From contig CAYMFF010000010.1 in NCBI GenBank assembly GCA_964389575.1, positions 1 through 54,401 on the forward strand: a DNA stretch of 54,401 nt, in the 5' to 3' direction. Shown here piece by piece: positions 1 to 7,890 of the stretch. The notes below the pieces were generated by a model. The model had not been told where the DNA came from. It ran no database searches and saw nothing but the letters and a program-made list of their open reading frames with translations. Within the stretch, counting starts at the first letter, position 1, and the number at the start of each line of letters is the position of its first letter. The position numbers and the translations under genes are program-made. This DNA is from JAGNRR01 sp964389575. Its GTDB lineage: Bacteria > Bacteroidota > Bacteroidia > Chitinophagales > Chitinophagaceae.

Positions 1-1843
1 CTTCGCCGCTTGGTGGTGGTCCACCAGCACCTTGCTGTTCATTCATAGCTGCATAAAGCTCTTCACTAGCAGCAGTCCAAGCAGCATTCAGTTCTTCGAG
101 TGCCGTATCAATTGCCGCTACATCTTTTGCTTCATGGGCTGTTTTTAATTTAGCATGTGCTTCATTAATGGGTCCTTTCTTTTCCTCCGGTATTTTATCG
201 CCATAGTCCTTCAGTTGTTTTTCTGTTTGGAAAATCATGCTATCTGCCATGTTCAATTTTTCAACCTCTTCTTTCAACTTAGCATCAGATTCTTCATTTG
301 CTTTTGCTTCAGCTTTCATTTTCTCAATTTCCTCATCGCTTAGTCCGCTACCAGCTTCAATACGAATGTTTTGCGTTTTACCGGTCCCTTTATCTTTAGC
401 GCTTACGGTTAATATGCCATTTGCGTCAATATCAAAAGTTACCTCAATCTGCGGTACACCACGTGGTGCAGGTGGCACGCCATCAAGAATAAATTCACCT
501 AATGATTTATTATCCTTAGCCATCGGACGCTCTCCCTGTTTTACACTAATTTGTACACTAGGCTGATTGTCAGCAGCGGTACTAAATGTTTCTGATTTAT
601 TAGAAGGAATCGTTGTATTAGCTTCTATCAATTTAGTCATAACACCACCCATAGTTTCGATACCTAATGACAATGGAGTTACGTCTAGTAATAGAACATC
701 TTTTACTTCTCCAGTCAAAACACCGCCTTGAATACTGGCACCAATAGCAACTACTTCATCAGGATTAACCGAGCGGTTTGGTTTTTTACCAAAGAATTTT
801 TCTACTACTTCTTGAATTTTAGGAATACGAGTTGATCCACCTACTAAAATTACCTCATCAATTTCACCTTTGTCCATACCGGCATCTTTCAGGGCTTTAC
901 GACATGGCTCTAATGTACGTTGTACAAGTTCATCGGCTAATTGCTCAAATTTTGCTTGGCTTAATTTTTTAACCAAGTGTTTTGGCACATTATCAATAGC
1001 CGTTATATACGGCAGGTTAATTTCTGTTTCGCTAGAAGAAGATAATTCTACTTTGGCTTTTTCGGCAGCTTCTTTCAAACGTTGCCAAGCCATAGGATCT
1101 TTTCGTAGATCTACATTTTCTTCAGTTTTGAATTCAGCCGCTAACCAATCCATGATAACACGATCAAAATCATCACCACCTAAGTGCGTATCACCATTGG
1201 TAGATTTTACTTCAAAAACTCCGTCACCCAATTCAAGGATAGAGATATCAAACGTACCACCTCCTAAATCGAATACCGCTATTTTTTGATCGGTATCTTT
1301 TTTGTCCATACCATAGGCCAAAGCAGCTGCTGTAGGCTCATTGATAATTCTTTTAACTTCTAAACCCGCAATTTCTCCGGCTTCTTTTGTCGCTTGACGT
1401 TGCGAATCATTAAAATATGCTGGTACCGTAATTACGGCTTCTGTCACACTTTGACCCAAAAAATCTTCAGCCGTTTTCTTCATTTTCTGAAGAATCATCG
1501 CCGATATTTCTTGTGGTGTATATTTTCTATCGTCAATCTCTACACGTGGTGTGTTATTATCACCTTTTACCACTTTGTAAGAGCTATCCTCTGCTTCTGC
1601 TTTCACTTCGTCATATCGACTCCCCATGAAACGCTTGATGCTCATAATTGTTTTCTGCGGATTGGTAATTGCCTGGCGCTTTGCCGGGTCACCAATTTTT
1701 CGTTCGCCATTTTCCAAAAAAGCTACAACGGAAGGAGTTGTTCTACGTCCTTCATCGTTGGCAATCACTACTGGCTCATTTCCCTCCATCACAGCTACGC
1801 AGCTGTTGGTTGTTCCGAGGTCAATTCCTATTATTTTACCCAT
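1..1843 (-). CDS. dnaK: Chaperone DnaK (Hsp70), C-terminus beyond window edge
   Basis: ATP-dependent cytoplasmic chaperone that binds exposed hydrophobic segments and works with DnaJ and GrpE. The reverse strand reads 614 residues from an ATG at 1843 and runs off the window without a stop. The N-terminus has the Hsp70 phosphate-binding motif IGIDLGTTNSC, followed by VPAYFNDSQR near residue 140 and DLGGGTFDIS near residue 190. The substrate-binding domain includes PLSLGIETMGG. The last visible residues are a Gly/Pro-rich tail (GAGGPPP), which normally lies close to the C-terminus, so only some 20 residues are probably missing. I followed the frame without finding a frameshift. Several long open frames on the plus strand here are antisense shadows. 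Sure of the family. Confidence 0.97.
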   Translation of the reverse strand, partial: MGKIIGIDLGTTNSCVAVMEGNEPVVIANDEGRRTTPSVVAFLENGERKIGDPAKRQAITNPQKTIMSIKRFMGSRYDEVKAEAEDSSYKVVKGDNNTPRVEIDDRKYTPQEISAMILQKMKKTAEDFLGQSVTEAVITVPAYFNDSQRQATKEAGEIAGLEVKRIINEPTAAALAYGMDKKDTDQKIAVFDLGGGTFDISILELGDGVFEVKSTNGDTHLGGDDFDRVIMDWLAAEFKTEENVDLRKDPMAWQRLKEAAEKAKVELSSSSETEINLPYITAIDNVPKHLVKKLSQAKFEQLADELVQRTLEPCRKALKDAGMDKGEIDEVILVGGSTRIPKIQEVVEKFFGKKPNRSVNPDEVVAIGASIQGGVLTGEVKDVLLLDVTPLSLGIETMGGVMTKLIEANTTIPSNKSETFSTAADNQPSVQISVKQGERPMAKDNKSLGEFILDGVPPAPRGVPQIEVTFDIDANGILTVSAKDKGTGKTQNIRIEAGSGLSDEEIEKMKAEAKANEESDAKLKEEVEKLNMADSMIFQTEKQLKDYGDKIPEEKKGPINEAHAKLKTAHEAKDVAAIDTALEELNAAWTAASEELYAAMNEQQGAGGPPPSGE

Positions 1844-2230
1844 TATATCTGAATTTTTTATACAAGTACTTATAAGTCAAGCATTGTGCCACTGAAAAAT
1901 GAGTAGTACATTATGTCAGTTTGCTTGAAATAGTGGCAGAAAGTAGGATAGAAGTGAGCGTTTTAGGCAGTTTATAGATATTTAGAACTAGCAAACTTAT
2001 ATATTTAATATCTATTCGAATTGTATTTTGAAATACTGATTAGGTAACAGAAATGTGCGTTTGGCTATTCTTTTATTTATCAAAACCTGTTTGTGCCCAT
2101 TTGAGATATNNNNNNNNNNNNNNNNNNNNNNNNNNNNNNNNNNNNNNNNNNNNNNNNNNNNNNNNNNNNNNNNNNNNNNNNNNNNNNNNNNNNNNNNNNN
2201 NNNNNNNNNTTAAAATTAAATTCTCCCTTT
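1844..2230. other. Spacer upstream of dnaK containing a scaffold gap
   Basis: This 387-base stretch holds the upstream region of dnaK (reverse strand) and, at 2110-2209, exactly 100 N. That number is a common placeholder for an unknown gap length. The sequenced part is AT-rich and I see no gene in it. An open frame that appears to cross the N run is meaningless. I could not identify a convincing Bacteroidota promoter or a CIRCE-type inverted repeat for dnaK. Confidence 0.8.
2110..2209. other. Assembly gap (100 N)
   Basis: Run of 100 undetermined bases between batA and dnaK. The flanks show no obvious shared repeat. Genes that usually follow batA could lie in the unsequenced part. Confidence 0.98.
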
Positions 2231-3244
2231 TTAAGATAACTTTCTCAGCCAAGTATATCGCAACAAAATCTCCAAGAAAAGAAATAGAATAGCCAGGAAC
2301 GCAAAGGGAAAAAATTTCTCCGTGTATCGTTTATAAGAATCTATTTCAACCTCGGTGCGTTCTAGCTTGTCAATTTCTTGATACACTTTGCGCAAAGCTG
2401 TTGTATTCGTTGCTCTGAAATATTTCCCTCCTGTTTCATTGGCAATTTTTTTCAGCAGGTCTTCATCAATATTGACTTCCTTTTCTACCATTATAATATT
2501 GCCAAAAAGATCTTGATCTGGTGAAAGTGCTTTGCCAATTGAGCCTACACCAATGGTATAGACTCGGGTTTTATAGGTCTTTGCAATTTCTAATGCTGTC
2601 ACGGGGTCAATCAATCCGCTATTGTTTTCGCCATCTGTAAGAAGAATTACAACCTTCGATTTAGCCTTGCTTTCGCGCATGCGAGAGACGGCCGTACCAA
2701 GGCCCATCCCAATGGCTGTGCCATCTTTTAATTGACCAACTTGAGCGTTTTTAAGTTGCAATTGAAGAATGTTTTTATCTGTGGTGAGAGGTGCCAAGGT
2801 GAAACTTTCACCTGAGAAAATTACCAATCCAATCCGATCGGTTAGGCGTGAATCAATAAATTCTTGAGCTACTTTTTTGGCTGCTTCTATTCGGTTGGGT
2901 TTTAAATCTTGCGCCAACATAGACCCTGAAATATCTATACTAAGAACGATATCGATGCCTTCACTATTGACTTGTTCATTTACATTAAATGATTGCGGTC
3001 GCGCTAATGCAATAATAATACTAGCCAAGCAAAGCATGCGTAACCAAAACAGCAATGGGATGAATCGCGCCTTTCCTCCTCCTTTTTTTAGCGGTAAGCC
3101 TTCTAGAGAAGATAGAATTAAGGTGCTTTGTTTTTTGCTACGTTTCATAAAATGAAACGCTATTAGAATAGGTAGTAGCAATAAACCCCAAAGCGCCCAA
3201 GGGTGCGCAAACAAAATATTTTCTATGTCAAACAATGCTTGCAT
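2231..3244 (-). CDS. batA: BatA-like membrane-anchored von Willebrand factor A protein
   Basis: 337-residue membrane protein of the Bat (Bacteroides aerotolerance) type. Hydrophobic segments lie near residues 13-30 and 62-80, with a C-terminal one near 308-328. The VWA domain between them carries a complete metal-ion-dependent adhesion site: DISGS at 104-108, the Thr in DGTAIG near 176, and LLTDGEN near 201-207. The start overlaps the stop of the upstream gene by one base (TAATG), so translation is probably coupled. It is the last gene before the scaffold gap of a four-gene set read moxR, DUF58, BatD-like, batA. The role of Bat proteins is poorly defined; metal-dependent protein binding under MoxR control is the usual inference. 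It could equally be called BatB on homology alone; position favours BatA. Confidence 0.85.
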   Translation of the reverse strand: MQALFDIENILFAHPWALWGLLLLPILIAFHFMKRSKKQSTLILSSLEGLPLKKGGGKARFIPLLFWLRMLCLASIIIALARPQSFNVNEQVNSEGIDIVLSIDISGSMLAQDLKPNRIEAAKKVAQEFIDSRLTDRIGLVIFSGESFTLAPLTTDKNILQLQLKNAQVGQLKDGTAIGMGLGTAVSRMRESKAKSKVVILLTDGENNSGLIDPVTALEIAKTYKTRVYTIGVGSIGKALSPDQDLFGNIIMVEKEVNIDEDLLKKIANETGGKYFRATNTTALRKVYQEIDKLERTEVEIDSYKRYTEKFFPFAFLAILFLFLEILLRYTWLRKLS

Positions 3245-4260
3245 TACTCGCTTGAGGTTGTTTTAGTATCTTTTAGTTGCTGTAAAAAAGTAGATGTGCT
3301 TTCTACAAAAGATAAAGCCTCTTCATTGCTTCTGAGGTGCTCAGACTCTGTGGGCTTGCTTTTGGCAAATTTTACTAAGTCGGCCGTAAAGAAAATATTT
3401 CTTAGCTTATCTAATTCTTCTTGTCGTTTTTTATACTTGTTTTTTTGAAGATATTTTTTTACGTTCGTTACAATTTCCTGTGATGTTTTTTCAAAGCAAT
3501 CTAATTCAAAAGCATCTTCCAAATAGTTTCGGATGATATCAGTTAATCGTGTGTGATGTTGTTTTTCCTGATTGCTCAACCAATGTTCTTTTTGGATTAG
3601 ATTTTCTAGTGCCGATTGGGCTACCTCCCAAGGAGCTACATAAATTTTCTTTTCTTCTTTAGGTTTTTTCTCACGATTGCGCAATTGTTTGAAAATGAAA
3701 TAAAGAATAATTCCGAATATCAATAGCCCCAAAAATCCTAGGATGTAGATTTTCCATGCATCCCACCAAGATTGTTTAGCTTCAATGATTTCATAGATCG
3801 GCATAATGGGTTTGCTAGTGTCTACCGCAATGGTATTCACTCTTACCGAAACTTCTTTTGACTCAATTTCATAAGCTGAGCTTCCATCTAATGGTGTTAC
3901 AGCAATAATTTGTTTCGGAATAACCCAAACACCAGAATCAAAATTGGTCAAAACCGTTTCTTGCGATAGTTGAAACTGATTTCGCTGGTTAGCGGTGTCC
4001 GTTTTTTTTCTTTCGATGATTTCGAAATGATTGAAGGTGTCAGACAAACGAGGGAGTTTCACTCTGAATTTTTGAGGATCAAAAATTAATGTGTTTTTAT
4101 AGACTAGATGATCGCCTATTTGAATTTCATTTTTATCAAGTGTCGTTTCCAACCTGACTTCTTGCGCATGCAATGCGCTGGGCAATACAATAAAAACTAT
4201 TGATGCCATCAATAGAAACTGAATCTTCGCAAACTTTATTTTTGTAAATACTTGTTGCAT
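3244..4260 (-). CDS. BatD/DUF4381-like membrane protein of the Bat operon
   Basis: 338 residues with an N-terminal signal segment ending ALHAQ near 33, an extracytoplasmic beta-rich region (34-160), one transmembrane helix near 170-190 and a charged cytoplasmic tail rich in Lys and Glu. I do not recognise a precise family from the sequence. Topology and position between DUF58 and batA match the BatD-like or DUF4381 protein usual in Bacteroidota Bat operons. It is joined to both neighbours by TAATG junctions, so the three genes are almost certainly one message. Probably an envelope partner of the VWA proteins; that role is inferred. Confidence 0.65.
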   Translation of the reverse strand: MQQVFTKIKFAKIQFLLMASIVFIVLPSALHAQEVRLETTLDKNEIQIGDHLVYKNTLIFDPQKFRVKLPRLSDTFNHFEIIERKKTDTANQRNQFQLSQETVLTNFDSGVWVIPKQIIAVTPLDGSSAYEIESKEVSVRVNTIAVDTSKPIMPIYEIIEAKQSWWDAWKIYILGFLGLLIFGIILYFIFKQLRNREKKPKEEKKIYVAPWEVAQSALENLIQKEHWLSNQEKQHHTRLTDIIRNYLEDAFELDCFEKTSQEIVTNVKKYLQKNKYKKRQEELDKLRNIFFTADLVKFAKSKPTESEHLRSNEEALSFVESTSTFLQQLKDTKTTSSE

Positions 4261-5135
4261 TATCTGCCTTTGAAGAATTTTTTTAATGGTTTTACAAAAT
4301 CATCATCAGTACTTACTGATATTAAATCAGCACCTGATTTGGTAAATGTTTCTTGAATTTCCTCACATTTTTTTTGAAAGCGTTGGTCATAAAATTCGCG
4401 CAATTCTTTCATGGAAGTATCAAGCCATGCTTCTTGAGCGTTTTCACTGTCTTGCACTTTTACCAAGCCAATGTTGGGCAAGGTCGCATCGCGCTGATCA
4501 TAAACTTGCACCCCAATTAGGTCATGCCTTTTTCTAGCAATACTGAGGGATTGTTTAAAGTCTGGACTTATAAAATCACTCATCACGAATGCAATACTTC
4601 TTTTCTTGATTACATTATTCAAAAAGCGCAAGGGTTCTTCTATGTTTGTTTTGGCCCCTTTATGTGGTTCTACAGTAATTAACTCTCGAATGATATATAG
4701 AATATGACTTTTCCCTTTTTTAGGAGGAATGAATTTCTCGACCTTATCGGAGAAAAAAATCACACCTACTTTATCATTATTACTTATTGCGCTAAAAGCG
4801 AGGGTCGCACAGATCTCTGTAATCGTCTCTCTTTTTTTCTGACTAGTTCCGAACAAAGAACTCGCACTGACATCTACTATTAGCATTAATGTCAATTCTC
4901 TTTCTTCTTCAAAAATTTTGATGTGAGGATTGGCGTAACGAGCTGTAACATTCCAATCGATACTCCGAACATCATCGCCATACTGGTACTCTCGAACTTC
5001 ACTAAAACTCATACCTCTCCCTTTAAAGGCGGTTTGATACTCTCCACTAAAAATGTGGTTAGAAAGCCCTTTCGTTTTTATTTCTATCTGACGGACTTTT
5101 TTTAAAAGTGATGATATGTTGGTTGCGTTGCTCAA
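4260..5135 (-). CDS. DUF58 domain protein, TTG start
   Basis: 291 residues. The DUF58 signature is clear: FKGRGMSFSEVREYQYGDD at 38-56 followed by VRSIDW, then a VWA-like fold with DVSAS at 88-92. DUF58 proteins are standard partners of MoxR ATPases. The open frame can only begin with TTG at 5135, because an in-frame TAA lies immediately upstream and the next Met (residue 42) is inside the domain. The length and start match typical family members, so TTG looks right. The start codon sits in the left arm of an inverted-repeat element that fills the spacer to moxR. The stop overlaps the next gene's ATG. Confidence 0.85.
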   Translation of the reverse strand: MSNATNISSLLKKVRQIEIKTKGLSNHIFSGEYQTAFKGRGMSFSEVREYQYGDDVRSIDWNVTARYANPHIKIFEEERELTLMLIVDVSASSLFGTSQKKRETITEICATLAFSAISNNDKVGVIFFSDKVEKFIPPKKGKSHILYIIRELITVEPHKGAKTNIEEPLRFLNNVIKKRSIAFVMSDFISPDFKQSLSIARKRHDLIGVQVYDQRDATLPNIGLVKVQDSENAQEAWLDTSMKELREFYDQRFQKKCEEIQETFTKSGADLISVSTDDDFVKPLKKFFKGR

Positions 5136-5208
5136 TTACGAATTGTTTAATTATGAATTACGAATTAAAACGCATTAGCGTAATTATTTCATTCGTAATT
5201 CGTAATTG
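5133..5208. repeat. AATTACGAATT-type inverted-repeat element in the moxR-DUF58 spacer
   Basis: The 74-base spacer is nearly filled by copies of AATTACGAATT and its complement. The outer arms CAATTACGAATT (5133-5144) and AATTCGTAATTG (5197-5208) are perfect complements. A nested pair GAATTACGAAT (5155-5165) and ATTCGTAATTC (5191-5201) encloses a small ACGC-ATTA-GCGT hairpin (5170-5181). It ends one base from the moxR stop and overlaps the DUF58 start codon. It looks like a miniature palindromic repeat; whether it is mobile cannot be told from one copy. Confidence 0.75.
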
Positions 5209-5209
5209 A

Positions 5210-6211
5210 TTATGGTACCTCCACTGCATTCAGTATTTCGTTTACAATCATTTCACTGGTCATATTTTCCGCTTCTGCTTCATAAGTAATACCCACACGA
5301 TGTCGCATTACATCTTGACAAACCGCGCGTACATCTTCTGGGATAACATACCCTCTTCGTTTTACAAATGCATAAGCTTTACTAGCCAATGCTAAATTGA
5401 TACTGGCTCGTGGAGACCCTCCATAAGCGATGAGCGGTTTTAATTTTGCTAAATTGTATTCTTCCGGATTACGTGTAGCAAATACGATATCAATAATATA
5501 TTTTTCAATTTTCTCGTCCATATAGACCTCCTGAACAAGCTTTCTTGCTTCTAAAATATCTTCTTTTGTAACAACGGCATTGATAGCTTGACGGCCTTGT
5601 GGTTGAATGTTTTGACGAATAATTTCTCTTTCCTCTTCACGGTTTGGGTATCCAATAACGACCTTCAGCATAAAACGATCTACTTGTGCTTCGGGTAATG
5701 GATACGTTCCTTCTTGCTCAATTGGATTTTGAGTCGCTAATACTAAAAACGGTTTTTCTAATATGTAAGTATTTTCACCTATGGTTACTTGCTTTTCTTG
5801 CATCGCTTCCAATAAAGCGGATTGTACTTTGGCTGGAGCACGATTAATTTCATCGGCCAATATAAAGTTGGCAAAAATGGGTCCTTGCTTAACTTCAAAA
5901 TTATTCTCGCGCTGATTATAAATCATTGTTCCCACAACATCAGCTGGCAGTAAATCCGGCGTGAACTGAATTCGAGAAAATTTTGCATTTACAGCAGAAG
6001 ATAAAGACCGAATCGCCAAGGTTTTTGCCAAACCAGGAACACCTTCCAATAAAACGTGACCACCGGCAAGTAAGCCAATTAATAATCGCTCGGTCATGTA
6101 TTTCTGACCTACAATTGATTTAGACAACTCTGTTTGGAGTAAATCAATAAATGCACTCTTTTGTTGAATGCGTTCATTAAGTTCCCTAATGTCTGATGAT
6201 ACTGTTTCCAT
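5210..6211 (-). CDS. moxR: MoxR-family AAA+ ATPase (Bat operon)
   Basis: 333-residue AAA_3 ATPase, a chaperone-like enzyme thought to mature or regulate VWA-domain partners. Walker A GVPGLAKT is at 57-64, Walker B ILADEINRA at 117-125, and a sensor-like ATQNPIEQEGTYPLPEAQ follows. The C-terminal lid domain is present and length is normal. It heads the operon with DUF58, the BatD-like gene and batA, the classic MoxR/VWA association. The ATG at 6211 is the natural start. A second, different moxR lies at 30091. Confidence 0.93.
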   Translation of the reverse strand: METVSSDIRELNERIQQKSAFIDLLQTELSKSIVGQKYMTERLLIGLLAGGHVLLEGVPGLAKTLAIRSLSSAVNAKFSRIQFTPDLLPADVVGTMIYNQRENNFEVKQGPIFANFILADEINRAPAKVQSALLEAMQEKQVTIGENTYILEKPFLVLATQNPIEQEGTYPLPEAQVDRFMLKVVIGYPNREEEREIIRQNIQPQGRQAINAVVTKEDILEARKLVQEVYMDEKIEKYIIDIVFATRNPEEYNLAKLKPLIAYGGSPRASINLALASKAYAFVKRRGYVIPEDVRAVCQDVMRHRVGITYEAEAENMTSEMIVNEILNAVEVP

Positions 6212-6416
6212 ACTTATTATTTAGCAGGCGTAAAAATAAGAAAGGGCATACTGCTTTGAGTTAAAGAAGATTAAAATTTTAGTTCTCCAATTTTTAAAAA
6301 TATAGATTCAAATATTAATCTAAAAGCAATGACGTGAATTGTATTTGGGTAATCAAGTTGGGATATTTTGCTTCTTTCCACTCAAAAGTTCTTGCTTATC
6401 CTTAATTTTAGGTATT

Positions 6417-7301
6417 ATGCGACATGCAATTCTTGTTTTATGCTTTTTGACAGTCAGCTTTACACTTTCGGCTCAGGTTTACAAACCTTTCCAATTTAGA
6501 GATACTCGATGGCAGTATAATGAATCTGGCCTCATGGGTACTAGCAGTTATAATTACTTTTCAAAAGATTCGGTGCCCTACTTTTTAGGAGGGGAAACAC
6601 ATTATCGAATTGAGAAACAATTTAGCCAGAGTTATGTGCCCGCTACTGGCGGGTTTTATTTGCGCAATGACACCGCAAATAAAAAAGTCTTTGTCTTTAA
6701 TGTTTCTGCCAATACAGATTATCTGCTTTATGATTTTGGCGCAGCCGCAGGAGATACTATTAATACTGTTTTTAATCAGCCCAATATATTAGATACGGTT
6801 GTCTTGGATTCAATTAAAACAATATCGATATTGAACATAGCCCGTAAACATTTTTATGTTCATTCTATTGTTTCCAATACGGGTCAGCCAAGAGTTTGGA
6901 TTGAAGGGATTGGATCACCCTATGAATTATTATACCCTACTGTATTATTAACTGATCCGAGTTATGGTTTGGTCTGTCATGAGTATAATACAATACGAAA
7001 CTTCGGTAGTAATTTATCTTGCAACAGTTTTACCGTTGGATTAGATGACGCACAACTAAAAGTTCTCAAAATTTATCCGAATCCCGTATCAGATTATTTA
7101 TTTGTAGAAGAGGGACAGTTGCCTCAAGGTCAATTTAAGATTCAGATTTACAATTTGCAATCAAAAGTGGTGGCAGAAAAAACAAGTATTGCATCGAATG
7201 GTTTTTCTATAGATATCTCAAATCTAAAAAGCGGTATTTATTTCCTTCGCTTACAATCCGAAACGGGCAAAACGTACTATAGTAAGTTCTTGAAACGGTA
7301 G
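6417..7301 (+). CDS. Secreted protein with T9SS type A C-terminal sorting domain
   Basis: The open frame extends upstream to 6339, but the ATG at 6417 gives a proper signal peptide (MRHAILVLCFLTVSFTLSAQ), so I start it there: 294 residues. The middle has no motif I recognise and looks beta-rich. The last 75 residues form a Por-secretion tail: LKIYPNPVSDYLFVEEG, then a beta-sandwich pattern with GIYFLRLQ and a basic end (FLKR). Family knowledge says such proteins cross the inner membrane by Sec and the outer membrane by the type IX system, then stay on the surface or are released. Monocistronic. The function of the cargo portion is unknown. Confidence 0.8.
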   Translation: MRHAILVLCFLTVSFTLSAQVYKPFQFRDTRWQYNESGLMGTSSYNYFSKDSVPYFLGGETHYRIEKQFSQSYVPATGGFYLRNDTANKKVFVFNVSANTDYLLYDFGAAAGDTINTVFNQPNILDTVVLDSIKTISILNIARKHFYVHSIVSNTGQPRVWIEGIGSPYELLYPTVLLTDPSYGLVCHEYNTIRNFGSNLSCNSFTVGLDDAQLKVLKIYPNPVSDYLFVEEGQLPQGQFKIQIYNLQSKVVAEKTSIASNGFSIDISNLKSGIYFLRLQSETGKTYYSKFLKR

Positions 7302-7310
7302 TTTCAGGCA

Positions 7311-7820
7311 CTATTCTTTTAGTGATTGCTCTTCTTCTTGTAATATATTCATGACAGGTTGCAAATACCAAATTCCTATGGGATACCACAAGAGTAGTGC
7401 AAAGTTGTTTAAAATTGATCCTGCCCGCATAGCCTTAGTTCCAATAGTTAATCTAAGTTGTTTCGAAACAATTATTAATATGTAAAAAGTGGAAATAAAA
7501 TAAATTATAAAGGGTGCGATTGGAATGTTGGGATTATTGTAGGGGTAGCTAAAGAAAAGAATAACTAACATTGAGCTTGATAAAAAACTTAAAACAAGGC
7601 CTAGATTCAATCCTACGAAATTTGATTTTTCCTGATTGATGACTTTAGTAATTTTAGCGCTACAATAAACACTTAATTCTCTAATCCAAATCAAATACAC
7701 TGCAGTCCCCAAAATAAAAAATAACGGACTCCAATAATTTCGTAATATAAAACCGACTATTTGAGGGACATAGCAAATTCCGAATAATTGCCAATGCTTT
7801 ATTTTCAGTATCCAATTCAT
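7311..7820 (-). CDS. Multi-pass membrane protein of unknown function
   Basis: 169 residues with about five hydrophobic segments (roughly 8-25, 29-47, 68-92, 100-118, 137-152) and a short acidic tail. The succession of helices recalls the UbiA-type prenyltransferases, but no Asp-rich motif (NDxxD) is visible, so I do not assign it. The gene converges on the T9SS gene ending at 7301, only 9 bases away. The yidC terminator lies just upstream of it, so it probably has its own promoter. Confidence 0.6.
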   Translation of the reverse strand: MNWILKIKHWQLFGICYVPQIVGFILRNYWSPLFFILGTAVYLIWIRELSVYCSAKITKVINQEKSNFVGLNLGLVLSFLSSSMLVILFFSYPYNNPNIPIAPFIIYFISTFYILIIVSKQLRLTIGTKAMRAGSILNNFALLLWYPIGIWYLQPVMNILQEEEQSLKE

Positions 7821-7854
7821 TTATCGAACTGCAAAATAGTATGACTCATTGGAT

Positions 7855-7886
7855 AAAAAAAAGCGACATTATTCAATGTCGCTTTC
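7855..7886 (-). terminator. Rho-independent terminator of yidC
   Basis: Perfect 11-base stem (AAAGCGACATT at 7860-7870, AATGTCGCTTT at 7875-7885), four-base loop. On the reverse strand it is followed by a run of T (complement of 7855-7860). It lies directly after the yidC stop. Confidence 0.85.
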
Positions 7887-7890
7887 TAAT

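Noticed and set aside
237..1895. Long plus-strand open frames across the first 1.9 kb
   Set aside because: They are antisense to dnaK, whose reverse-strand frame is continuous and clearly conserved; their translations are low-complexity and Ser-rich.
1880..1910. TGGCAC-like sigma-54 promoter upstream of dnaK (reverse strand TGGCACAATGCTTGA)
   Set aside because: The -12 element should have GC ten bases after GG but reads GA, and nothing else nearby suggests sigma-54 control.
2053..2292. Open frame spanning the first N run
   Set aside because: It exists only because N bases do not create stops; the flanks are not protein-like.
7311..7820. UbiA-type prenyltransferase
   Set aside because: Hydrophobic pattern is similar but the protein is too short and has no Asp-rich substrate motif.
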